Positions 45,363 to 55,215 of a stretch of 64,000 nucleotides of DNA are shown piece after piece. Source of the stretch: Cavenderia fasciculata. Lineage: Eukaryota; Evosea; Eumycetozoa; Acytosteliales; Cavenderiaceae. The stretch spans positions 1,674,001-1,738,000 of the forward strand of contig NW_004457723.1 in NCBI RefSeq assembly GCF_000203815.1, in the 5' to 3' direction. Every line of letters begins with the position of its first letter. Within the stretch, counting starts at the first letter, position 1. Below the pieces are notes generated by a model, which saw nothing but the letters and a program-made list of their open reading frames with translations, was not told the DNA's origin and searched no databases. The translations under genes were made by a program, and so were the position numbers.

Positions 45363-47069
45363 TTATTTATTATTAATAAACTCTACAGTATCAAGATAAT
45401 AAAATATATGATTTGAGAAACCCATGTTTTTAAATACAAAGGCATGTTCTTTTGGAATGAAACCTTGGTGAATGAAAGCAGCCAATCTAGAGATGGCTAG
45501 TGATTGTCGGAATAGTGTTTGATAACCAAGTATTTTGGCCAGCCGTGATAGTTCCATAAATAGGTATGTATGTTCAAATAAAAGGTTACCTTGTAATTGG
45601 ATTTTAAAATGGATTGGTGGATATTGTGGCAACTTGGTCTTGGTAAAACTTAATTTACCACTGAATCCAAAAGTTGTAATTAATTGTAGATAGATTATAA
45701 TACCCTTTTTGTATAAATTATAGTCTCCATAAACCAATCCAAGTGTTCTAAGAGATGTTTCAAGTTCGGTTTGAAGTATTCGATCTTGATCTGAATAGGT
45801 TTTCTTGATACTCTTTATAGACTCTTCCAATTTCGAAATGTATCGTTCATGAGATTGTTGTGGTTGACCACAATAATATTTAAAAGTATCTATACAATCG
45901 ATTCTTGTTTTGAAGCTTTTCTCTGTTTCTTGCGCGTCGAGTAGACAGAGTGGACATTCACACTTGAATCCCAACCTTTCGATTCGTTTTGGGTATGACA
46001 TGGAGCGGTAGTTTCCTCGCTCCAAGAATATCTCTTGTCCTGCTTTGAGGTTGCCCGAAGCAAATACAAAAAGAAATCCTTTGATTTGAAAACAACATGC
46101 ATTGGGTATGCAAGAGTGGTTGGCCATTGCTGCCAACGACCAAATACCCCAGCCTTGACATGGGATGGTACGACCTGCATACTTTGCAATGTGTGCGATT
46201 TGTTCGCGTTCCAATATTGGTAGGTTGTACAAATCGGGATTACTCTTTTCGCGATTATATGGTTTGATGTTGCTAGTCACCACTTTATGATACCTAAAAT
46301 CATCCAACTCTACATTCCTCTGCATAGCTCCCATCGTCGAGTAGAGTGCGTGCAGTTGACGTTTGCAATGCATATCACATGTTGTAAAATAGTGTTGCAT
46401 CGATTCTTGTATAATATCCATCTCTTGTTTGGTGACTGATGCTTCTGTTATGCCAGGTGTCGAAAGGGGATGCGTAAACAAAGTTACTACTGAGAATAAC
46501 AGTGTACCAGCACCAACATCCTTTGTACACTCTAACCCTAGTCGCTGTTGATTCCTTCCAGACGCTGTTTTAGATGGTTCATCTCTAATCTTGATCGGTC
46601 CAATATACTCGCTGCAATCAATGTCTCCAGGCAACGTTTGAATGTCTTTGAGTGTAACAAAGTCGTACAAACCTTGACTTTCACGTATTCTCCTTTTACA
46701 TTTATCTGCATTTCTCTTTGCTTCATTGCCCGGAAAGGTCATTGTAGTCTTGCAACACTCTAACGCTTCTTCATAGTGTTGTATGCAATAATAGATGGTT
46801 CCGAGATGATTATAGGCAGAGAATGTACACGTCTCAAAAGGATAGGTTTCCACAATGAACCGTGCCAAAGATATAGCTTCCTCGTATCGCAACAATGAAA
46901 CCAATGCAGTCAATTTGTTGAGTAGAAAGTTGGGATCATCTGATCTGAGAGCCAGAGCTTTCTCAAAGCATTCCAAAGCCTTTTCAAACTTTTCTTCTCC
47001 CAACAGGTTTATCCCTCTTATACCGTATCTAAGAGGATCGACTTTTGGTCTATTTGTTGGTTTGACCAT
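45363..47069 (-). CDS. TPR-SET domain protein, intact paralogue
   Basis: A 568-residue intronless protein. It starts MVKPTNRPKVDPLRYG and has N-terminal TPR-like helices (EKFEKALECFEKALALRSDD and others). The SET core begins NQQRLGLECTKDVGAGTLLF, contains the canonical AMANHSCIPNACCF motif, then AGQEIFLERGNYRSMSYPKR and the post-SET zinc site GFKCECPLCLLDAQ. This is an SMYD4-like organisation without a recognisable MYND zinc finger, so a protein lysine methyltransferase is the likely activity, with unknown substrate. It is adjacent to and in the same orientation as the 43450-45123 paralogue, so the two are a tandem duplicate. Confidence 0.8.
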   Translation of the reverse strand: MVKPTNRPKVDPLRYGIRGINLLGEEKFEKALECFEKALALRSDDPNFLLNKLTALVSLLRYEEAISLARFIVETYPFETCTFSAYNHLGTIYYCIQHYEEALECCKTTMTFPGNEAKRNADKCKRRIRESQGLYDFVTLKDIQTLPGDIDCSEYIGPIKIRDEPSKTASGRNQQRLGLECTKDVGAGTLLFSVVTLFTHPLSTPGITEASVTKQEMDIIQESMQHYFTTCDMHCKRQLHALYSTMGAMQRNVELDDFRYHKVVTSNIKPYNREKSNPDLYNLPILEREQIAHIAKYAGRTIPCQGWGIWSLAAMANHSCIPNACCFQIKGFLFVFASGNLKAGQEIFLERGNYRSMSYPKRIERLGFKCECPLCLLDAQETEKSFKTRIDCIDTFKYYCGQPQQSHERYISKLEESIKSIKKTYSDQDRILQTELETSLRTLGLVYGDYNLYKKGIIIYLQLITTFGFSGKLSFTKTKLPQYPPIHFKIQLQGNLLFEHTYLFMELSRLAKILGYQTLFRQSLAISRLAAFIHQGFIPKEHAFVFKNMGFSNHIFYYLDTVEFINNK

Positions 47070-47822
47070 CTAGATACAATCTATCTATATCGATTACTTT
47101 ACTACATTGTAAATAGATAGATAAATAGATAAGATATAACATACATATGTTAGTTATGAGTGAATGAATGAGAGGTGTAGTTGTAGTAGTAGTAGTAGTG
47201 GTATAATCAGAACCAACTCTCTATCTCTCTCTCCTCTATTTTACTTACATTATTTGTTGTTATTGTTTAATATGTACATATGTACTATTCGTAGTTTAGA
47301 TTAAAAATAAAAAAGGAAATAGTTTGTTTACAACAAACAACCTCGAGGTTGTTGGTTTTGCACATTAATTTTAAAATGATTAAAATCTAAAGACTCTACT
47401 TAACTCTTTAATTATTAATTCCCTTTCTCATCCTTGGTCGCGGTTGCAAGTGACAACCCATGTGAACCAACACTTTATAAGCTAACCAACCAACCAACCA
47501 ACAAATACAACTTTTATATTAAAGTTTATATACAACAACTTTACCAAGGACTGAATGAATGTAGATAGATAAATAGATAGATAGATATCAAATAACCCAA
47601 CCAACTAATAATAATAATATATAATAATATATATTTATTTATATTTATATTTACCTCTGACCTGACCAGGGGAGGAAAGTTTAAAATATAACATTTAAAT
47701 GTTCATTTTGAAACACACTGCAAAGAAAGAAAAACCATTCATTGATACATATACTATAGTAGTAGTTTTAACAGATTCACTTTTGTTGTAATACAAAGAA
47801 GAAGAAGAAGAAAAAAGAAAGG
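47070..47822. other. Spacer between divergent SET and DHHC genes
   Basis: AT-rich DNA with GATA and TAG repeats. An 18-bp perfect palindrome AACAACCTCGAGGTTGTT spans 47336-47353. No coding sequence is seen. Confidence 0.4.
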
Positions 47823-49170
47823 ATGGGATGCGGTGATGGATGGATGTATATCTTGACTAGAATATCAGGACCTTTCTTTGTGGGAGGTGGTACAGCACTC
47901 ATTACATTGGTTGTGTTTATGTACTTTATCGAGATACTACCATCTCTACTACCACCGTATGAATCTTATATGACCTATCTTACACAACCTCACGTTGTAC
48001 TAGATATATTGGTATCATTTTATATCGCATCCAACCTTTACTTTAATTACTATAAGACTATAACAGTCGATCCAGGTTCACCTTCATTCCCAGCTACTTC
48101 AAGTCTCGATGACTCTTCTTCACCATCATTCAACAACACTGGTGATAGTAGCAGTAGTAGTGGAATCAATAGTTCAACCAATGGTAGTCAATTAAATGAT
48201 AGTTTTGGTGATATTGATGACGGCAATGTTGGTGATCTTCCATTGGTCATTGATTTCAATGTTACATGGGCATATTGTAAAAAGTGTTCTAGACCTAAAC
48301 CACCTCGTTGTCATCATTGCAATGTTTGTAATAAATGTGTACTTAAAATGGATCATCATTGTCGTAAGTCAAATATCAAATCATACCCTTGAATCCTTGA
48401 CCAACTAGTTATTAACACTCCCATTTCTTCACTCACCTTAGCATGGATGTCCAATTGTATAGGATTCAAGAATTATAGGTATTTTATATTGACATTATTT
48501 TATTTAGAGGTTGGATGTCTCTTTGTAGTATTACATTCATTGGCATTATTTTATAATGGATCACTTGTATGTATATCAACAAATAAGATTAAATCTTTTT
48601 GAAAGAGATCTTGGAAATTTAATTATTAATAATGTATATCCTATATTTGTATTATTAGTTTGGTGACAAATTCGATGAGATTACAAGATTCTTAATAATA
48701 ACATCATTCTTGTTGGCAAGTTTGTTAATGTTGGTAATGGGTGGATTTTTTGTATTCCATTTATATTTAATTGTAAGTATTCATCATCACAATGTTTATT
48801 ATTATTAGGTTTGGATAATTATTTATTTCAATCTACTCTATTTATTTAGTGTACTGGACAAACAACTATAGAGAATTTAGGAGGACCTCATTCAAAAACA
48901 AAAAAGAGGAATTATAATTTAGGTTGGAAGGCAAACCTAGAGATGGTATTGGGGAAGGGGAAATATTGGTTTTCAGGACTATTGCCAACTAATCGATTAC
49001 CAAAAGGTGATGGTTATTATTTTATGACAAAAGAAATGTATGATGACTATCTCCGACGACAGAATGAATTTACAGGTAATAACGGTGGTACCAGTGGTAG
49101 TGGTAGTGGCGTTAATCGTAGAATATCTTCAACTAGTACTTCATCTAATAGACAAAGTTATATTCTTTAA
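47823..49170 (+). CDS. DHHC palmitoyltransferase
   Basis: Four exons (47823-48363, 48442-48566, 48659-48772, 48850-49170) encode 366 residues. Two N-terminal membrane segments ([20 protein letters not shown] and [16 protein letters not shown]) are followed by a Ser/Asn-rich loop. The cysteine-rich domain [18 protein letters not shown] leads to DHHC in [20 protein letters not shown], with the codon after DHHC split by intron 1. Two more membrane segments come next, then the TTxE-like TTIENL motif that follows the fourth segment in this family. It S-acylates membrane-associated proteins on Golgi or plasma membranes. Length and layout are close to ZDHHC16 or Pfa4-type enzymes; the orthologue is uncertain. 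Confidence 0.9.
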
Positions 49171-49412
49171 ACCAAAACAAACGAAACAAGTAGTGCTCTT
49201 GTTTCCTTTTGTTTCTTTTTCTTTTGTATGAATAATAAATAATAATAATATATTATTTTATCTTTTCTTTCCTCATTCATTCATTCATTTGTTTGTTTGT
49301 TTGTTTGCTTTACCTATACTTCTTTTAATTTTACAATAATTTATTTTCTTGTTATATATATATGATCTATTTACTTGTTTACCATTATAAACTAAATGGT
49401 TTAGAGTTAGTT

Positions 49413-49847
49413 TTAATCCTTTGGTTTTCTTAATGGATAATCATCTAATTTGTATTGTGATATTTTAGTCTTTGTGAAGTTGATGCTCTTGGCTGCAACC
49501 CATTCTCCAACATTAAAGAAACCAGATACTGCTGAACGTACAGTTAATCCTTGATTCTCTAATTTTGATAATGCCATTTTTGATAAACTAAACAACAAAA
49601 AGATAACCATTAATTAATAAATCAATCTAAATGATATCATATCTTTTATCTTTTATGTGATGTTTACTCATGACCCAATGTTCTTCTAACACCAGCTGCA
49701 GCTGTTGAAATGACAACGCAATCCAAAATAAGTGAAATTAAACTGTATGGTATTCAAGCGATCACATGATATGATAGAAATGTACATATTAATAACTATG
49801 TTTTTTAAAAAGAATACTATTACTTGTTATCGATTAACATACCCCAT
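49413..49847 (-). CDS. Mitofissin-like protein (Atg44/Mdi1, DUF1748 family)
   Basis: Three exons on the minus strand (49847-49843, 49742-49668, 49587-49413) join in frame to an 84-residue protein beginning MGLISLILDCVVISTAAAG. Exon 1 carries only five coding bases (ATGGG) before a GTATGT donor. The product has the DUF1748 pattern: an amphipathic first helix with LDCVVISTAAAGVRR, a Gly soon after, then AVSGFFNVGEWVAAKS matching the conserved (Y/F)(L/F)xVGE motif, and a short polar tail. In yeasts this family is the intermembrane-space mitofissin that severs mitochondrial membranes for mitophagy and fission. I assign it from memory of family motifs. Activity in this organism is inference. Confidence 0.72.
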
Positions 49848-50144
49848 GTTTCTTATATTCCTCTATAAACTATATTATATCTCTATTTCTATCTGATTAA
49901 TTTAAATTAAACTAAAGCGACAATGAAAATCAGATGATGAACTTGAGTGTAGGGCACGGTAGCTTTGAAAAATGAGTAAAGTTTGAATTAGGTGGATTTA
50001 CAAATTATTTACATCATCCAATGCTGGATAAATTTATTTATTTATTTTAGTTTGGTTAATATTATATTATATTATATTATATTTATATATACAAGTTGAT
50101 TATCTATAGATAGATAATTATTATTATTAAAATTGATTAATATT

Positions 50145-52070
50145 TTAATATTTATAAAAACTATGAGTTTGAACTGAACCATCATCAACAGAAGTGATAA
50201 CTTCAAAGTCTAAATCCTTTTGAAGATCAATGGATGATATAAAAGATAGAGAATGTGATTTGACAACCATTTTTTTGAGGGTTGGATTCTTGTTTGCATG
50301 TATGAGGAGGTTGATCAAGAATTTAATACTGTATATATGTCCACATCGAATTTGACGAATCGATTGATTTTGACCAATGGCTTCAGAGATGGGTGCCATT
50401 GTTTTGGTGCTGCTAGCCTTGTCAACCTCTTCCACTGTAAATACAGTGTCATGATACCACCGAGAAATAATGAGATATTCGAGTTTGGTAGATTTGGCAA
50501 TGAAATCGGTGAGATAGATTGGTTGGATTGGATTAATTGATCCAAGTGTCAAACAGGTAATATTGTCAATATTAGGTTCTAGTATTCTAGCCCACACTGA
50601 TTTAATATTACCATTTGGTATTTTGAGGTGAGTGAGTGTTGGTAGTTTAAATAAGAGGTAGTCTTGATTAGACTTGCTGTCACCGTTGCTAGCCGATACT
50701 GCGGATTGTTGTTTTTTGAATTTCTGTAAGCATATGTGTAGATGAGTCACTCGCTTTGCCAACAGTAGTGGCATCATCGATTCGGCCTGACATTTGAGTG
50801 GATAGCTCAATTGTTTAATAGGTGAGATGGTAGACGACAGGATCGAGACGAGTGTTGGGTAGTGTCCAGCCAGACCATTGCTAAATGCATTACACTTGAA
50901 AAACTTGAGTATCTCCAAATTTGGTAGTTGTCTAGTCAATACATCTACTTGTTCTACCGATATCTGATCTAAAAACATGTCCGGTAGTAGTAAACTACGT
51001 ATACCATGTTTGACAAGCGATGTAAACCGATCGTTGTTGAAATCTTGTAATGTAGTAGTACAAAGTTTTAATTTGTATAATTGTATACCTTTGATTGGAG
51101 ATTCTTTAAGTTTATCCAATACCAATAAAGCAAACCTTGAATCACTACCATATGATGATGACCCATCATTTACAACCGTCTCTATTAAACATTGTAATAA
51201 TTTAAATAATTGTTTTCTTGGCGTCTCCTCTTCCACCAATTGATTGTTATTATTATTATTATTATTGTCATTACAAATGATCATCCAACCAAGTTTACAC
51301 TTTCTATGAGAGAATTTAAATTTAGTTATTGATTGATTGGTCATGAGTAGAGAGATGAGAGGTATCAATCCAACAGCCTTTAAATCATTTGCAATAACTT
51401 TGAATGTTTGAATGGTTGACATTATATTTTCAAGGTATACCATCTGTTCTGGTATAGTGGGAGGAGGATGGTAGAGTGACGGACCGAACCGAGATGATGG
51501 AGGGTACGAATAATTACCAAGAACATGGTCCAAGAGACACCGTAGATTCGTTATCTTTTTAAATAGACATAGTGGATTCTCTGTGCGTTGGTGCAATGTT
51601 CTAATCTCGTTGTGTTCGTGCATATACATCTTGCCAGAGAATGTTGGTGTCAGTGACCGATTGGTGTTGGCCAGGTGATAGGTACGTGTATCTAGTCTTG
51701 TAAAGTAGTTTGACAACATCTTGAGTGTATACTTTGATACAAGTGCCAATCTCAATCTAAACTTGAATGGTAATGATCTATCTCTAAACAAGTATTGTAT
51801 GATTATACCATAAATATAGTTTGGAAGAAGAGGTGACGATGACGATGACGATGATGACGACGACGACGATGATACTACAACATGATGATTCTCTTTGCGG
51901 TTTGTTGATTTACCAATATAACGGTCTACCAATGTTGTAATATAATAGTTTCCACTATCAAGTGGATCGAATAAACCTTCAAAGATTTGTTGTTGTTGTG
52001 TAGTATCCAACCATGAAGACGACGACAACGTTGATTGTTTTCGAGTGTCTTTGAACATTGTATTATCCAT
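50145..52070 (-). CDS. F-box/LRR-like dictyostelid protein of unknown function
   Basis: A 641-residue intronless protein. A Ser-rich spacer (residues about 68-82) precedes LLPNYIYGIIIQYLFRDR and RLRLALVSKYTLKML, which resemble an F-box (Leu-Pro start, then Leu-Val-Ser-Lys). Downstream are irregular leucine-rich segments (LPNLEILKFFKCNAF, LPTLTHLKIPNGNI, TKLEYLIISRWYHD) that could form an LRR solenoid. Such proteins are abundant in social amoebae and are often assumed to be SCF ligase receptors. That is plausible but unproved here. Long Asn (about residue 270) and Ser tracts are present. Confidence 0.65.
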   Translation of the reverse strand: MDNTMFKDTRKQSTLSSSSWLDTTQQQQIFEGLFDPLDSGNYYITTLVDRYIGKSTNRKENHHVVVSSSSSSSSSSSSSPLLPNYIYGIIIQYLFRDRSLPFKFRLRLALVSKYTLKMLSNYFTRLDTRTYHLANTNRSLTPTFSGKMYMHEHNEIRTLHQRTENPLCLFKKITNLRCLLDHVLGNYSYPPSSRFGPSLYHPPPTIPEQMVYLENIMSTIQTFKVIANDLKAVGLIPLISLLMTNQSITKFKFSHRKCKLGWMIICNDNNNNNNNNQLVEEETPRKQLFKLLQCLIETVVNDGSSSYGSDSRFALLVLDKLKESPIKGIQLYKLKLCTTTLQDFNNDRFTSLVKHGIRSLLLPDMFLDQISVEQVDVLTRQLPNLEILKFFKCNAFSNGLAGHYPTLVSILSSTISPIKQLSYPLKCQAESMMPLLLAKRVTHLHICLQKFKKQQSAVSASNGDSKSNQDYLLFKLPTLTHLKIPNGNIKSVWARILEPNIDNITCLTLGSINPIQPIYLTDFIAKSTKLEYLIISRWYHDTVFTVEEVDKASSTKTMAPISEAIGQNQSIRQIRCGHIYSIKFLINLLIHANKNPTLKKMVVKSHSLSFISSIDLQKDLDFEVITSVDDGSVQTHSFYKY

Positions 52071-52501
52071 TGTGCAACCACAAGTACCGATGGTGGAGTA
52101 ATTTAACTTTAAAGTTTATCAATTATATAGATATCTACACTAAATCTATCTATCTATCTATCTATCTACTATAACTATACAACAACATGACCTTGTTGCT
52201 TCAAAAAATAATGATCGATCAGTTTTAATAAACCACACACTCACACAAAACCATACCACACCAATGATAAAAATGGCAATAAAATCAATTGGTACCACCA
52301 CAATCAACAAACACCTACTTGGTCATAGGTAGCATAGGAGTAGATTATGCTTGGTGTTGCAACAGCAGTATGCATCGATGAAAATCGTGTTGGTGGTGAC
52401 CAATAACACTGCAAATTCAAAGCTACCAAAAAAATAATCTTATTTGGTTGATAGAAGAAATGATAAAATAATAATAATAATTAAAAATAAAAGTACATGT
52501 T
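52071..52501. other. Spacer with nested inverted repeats
   Basis: A short (CTAT)n run lies at about 52146-52168. Between 52288 and 52404 a nested palindromic structure can be drawn: ATTGGT/ACCAAT with CCACCA/TGGTGG outside, AACACC (52310-52315)/GGTGTT (52353-52358) inside, and TGTTGCAACA near 52356. It could be a small RNA or the relic of a short inverted-repeat element. No protein-coding frame is seen. Confidence 0.35.
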
Positions 52502-54991
52502 TTAATAATTGTTTTTGTCAACTCTTGCAAAGGAAGCCATTACAAGATTTGAATTGATCTCGGATACGTTCTCCATTGCAGATCCAGGAGAACAGCCTTT
52601 TACTCCAATAATAGTGTAGACAGCATTGTATGGTTGTTTCATATCATATTTACATCCTCCAATCATTTGAAATGCTAATCTCTGCTCGTTGCTAGAGATA
52701 CTAGTATTGGTTGTTTGACAAATTACTTTTGTTCCATCTGGTAATGATTTAATAAAATCAAATAATGTCTCTTCTACTCTTATACTTTTAACTATGATTT
52801 CGTTGGGGGAGACACTATTAGTAAGTTTGTGATTATAAAATATTTTATTTTAGTCCATTCTTGAAAATTTTAATACATACGAATTGTAGCAACTTTGATA
52901 CTATCACTAGAAAGTGATCCAACAATTGTTGTATCATGTATCTTCATTTCAGTAGTGCCATTGATTAAAACAGAGTCGCCGATTTCTCTTAACATTGTAT
53001 CATAACCTGGAACCCTGATTGATGAAATGGCTGGATAGTTTGGAGCGGTTGATGTTTCTCTCGGACAAAATGATTGAACTGGTGCAAAGGAAGCACCAAC
53101 CTCTCCGATTATTGAATAGGATGAACCATAGTCTCTTGGATATTCTCCATAATTTGTTCCTCCAAGCCGTGAGGTTATCAGGTTTCTGGCGACATCTCCA
53201 AGGTTTTGTGTCCATTCTCCTTTTGTGGCTATTGCTATATATCCGTCCTCGACATCATTGAAATCCTCAATAAATGCCTCTGCATCACTATCACTTGTCC
53301 CTGTATCATAAGATCTTAAATAAGAGAGGCTCCCATCCGGACGAACAACCAACATGTTGAGAGCTTTTGAATAGTCAAATTTGATTTCTTGAGAATTAAC
53401 ATAAAACTTGACATAACTATCTCCTCCAATTTGATCACACTACAAAACGAACGATAATAAAAAAGTATAATTGTTTTGAATTAATTAAGTATAATTATAA
53501 CACAAGATTATCAAGACTTTTTGTTACATATGTTTTACTTACACCTTTTCCAATTGCTTTGATTTCAAAGCCATACGGTATGGCTGGCATTGAATTTGAG
53601 AAACATCCCGATAGAGATACGGGACCAGTTTGAGATATTTGTTCTGGAGCTGAACCAGGTGGACTTCCCTTTCTTCCAATCAATGCATACGATGATTGAT
53701 TATTGATTTTACTACTTAAATTGGCACCCAGAGTTTTTAATGCATCTCTTAGGTCTTGAGGAATTGTAAATGACGACGATGGTGATGTGGTCAAAGATAT
53801 AGCAACGACTGATCCAACAGGAATTCGGTTTAAAATAAAATTGGCAGCTTTTGACACTGCTATATCTGATGGTGAACCATTGTTGACTTGGTCATCTGCA
53901 ACTATTTTAAACACCAAACTTTCATCATATCCGTCTTTATAAATAGTTATTGATAATCCGTCTCCTCCACTTGTAAATTTGGATCTTCCATCAATGTATA
54001 TGTAACTTTGGGCACTTGAATAGACTCTATTACAGGATCCTACGGATACTTTTAAACTAGAGTACGAACGAGGATAATATGAGGCAGAGCAGGTGTTGGC
54101 AGATGTTGCATGCTCGTTGGCGGTAAAAAGAGTATAGTCATAAACCGAAATAAGAACCCATTTACTAGTGCCACCAATGTATTGATCGATGTATTTACTC
54201 CCGAGTTTTTCTTTGATTGTTTGTATGGTTGTACTGGATAGACGTAAATAACTACCATCTTTGCCCTCTGGAATAATAGCTACAATTGCAATCACACTCG
54301 ATTTTTTGTAGTGGTGTTGAATAAATCGGTTGAATTGAATATTGGTGGTATCAGTTGAAGAGGAAGAGGAAGAGGAAGAAGAGGAAGAGACATCCGATGA
54401 AGAAGAGGTGTCAAAGTTGGTAATAGTCATATGACTTAGATCTTTAGAAAAGACCAATACATTGAGACCAGTTTTAAAACTAGTAGTTTGATCGTTAACC
54501 AACCTGCCATTGGCTTTGACGACAACTGAATCATTGTCTTGAAGGACAATTGATAGACTCGGTGGACAGGGCTTGATGGTGTTGAGTGGATATGAAATCT
54601 CACCTGTACCTTCAGTTGCAGTTCCGATTGCTTGACCTTTGAACCCAATGATAGACAACGACGATACTAAAGTAGAGCAATTTGGTACAAACATATGAAT
54701 TTCGATACTTCCAATCGATGAACATGCTCTGATGATCGACTCGTTTATAAAAGGTAGACTAGGACTGATTGCTATCATGGTGAATTTTCCGATGGGGAGA
54801 GAATCCATCTTGTAGACGAATAACAATTCATCACCAGGTGAAACGATATTGAATGATTCAACGATAAATGGAGGATCTAACTCTGGTTGATATGTGAATA
54901 CATTGATGTTGTTTAAAGTACCGTTAAAGTAAAACTCTTCGTTACAATATTTGATGTAATAACTTGAAGAATTCAAGAATACACTATCCAT
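52502..54991 (-). CDS. Five-repeat ILEI-domain protein
   Basis: Three exons (54991-53543, 53439-52877, 52814-52502) encode about 774 residues. The chain is a series of five related units of about 140 residues, each shaped like the ILEI/PANDER (FAM3) domain: a strand-rich start ending in a G-hN-hhV stretch, a central P-hG-hhhAI segment, and a closing Y-hhIG-KG-PGSA element. Closing motifs seen are IIGFKGQAIG, YALIGRKGSPPGSAPE and YTIIGVKGCSPGSAME; units 2 and 4 are degenerate here. No signal peptide is visible at the chosen ATG. It faces a paralogue at 55216-59049 with the same repeat order and the first intron at the same place. ILEI domains are often secreted or carbohydrate-linked; the role here is unknown. 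Confidence 0.75.
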
Positions 54992-55215
54992 GTTAAAAAG
55001 ATACTACTATCTAATTGTTAACTTTTCTTGTGGCCATGGTCATGACACTTCGTTCCTTCCCCACTTGTAATTATTATTATTTTTTTTTTTTTTTTTTTGA
55101 ACTTCATTCATAGTATTGACCACGACCTCAGATTATTCATTCAAACGATCATCTATTTTATAGTCATAGTAATAGTAAAAATAATAATATATAGTCGTAG
55201 TAATAGTGATAACAT
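54992..55215. promoter_or_regulatory. Shared promoter of the head-to-head ILEI gene pair
   Basis: Only 224 bases separate the two divergent start codons, so promoter elements must be shared or interleaved. It contains a run of about 20 T at 55080-55099, typical of dictyostelid core promoters. No specific factor site is identified. Confidence 0.55.
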
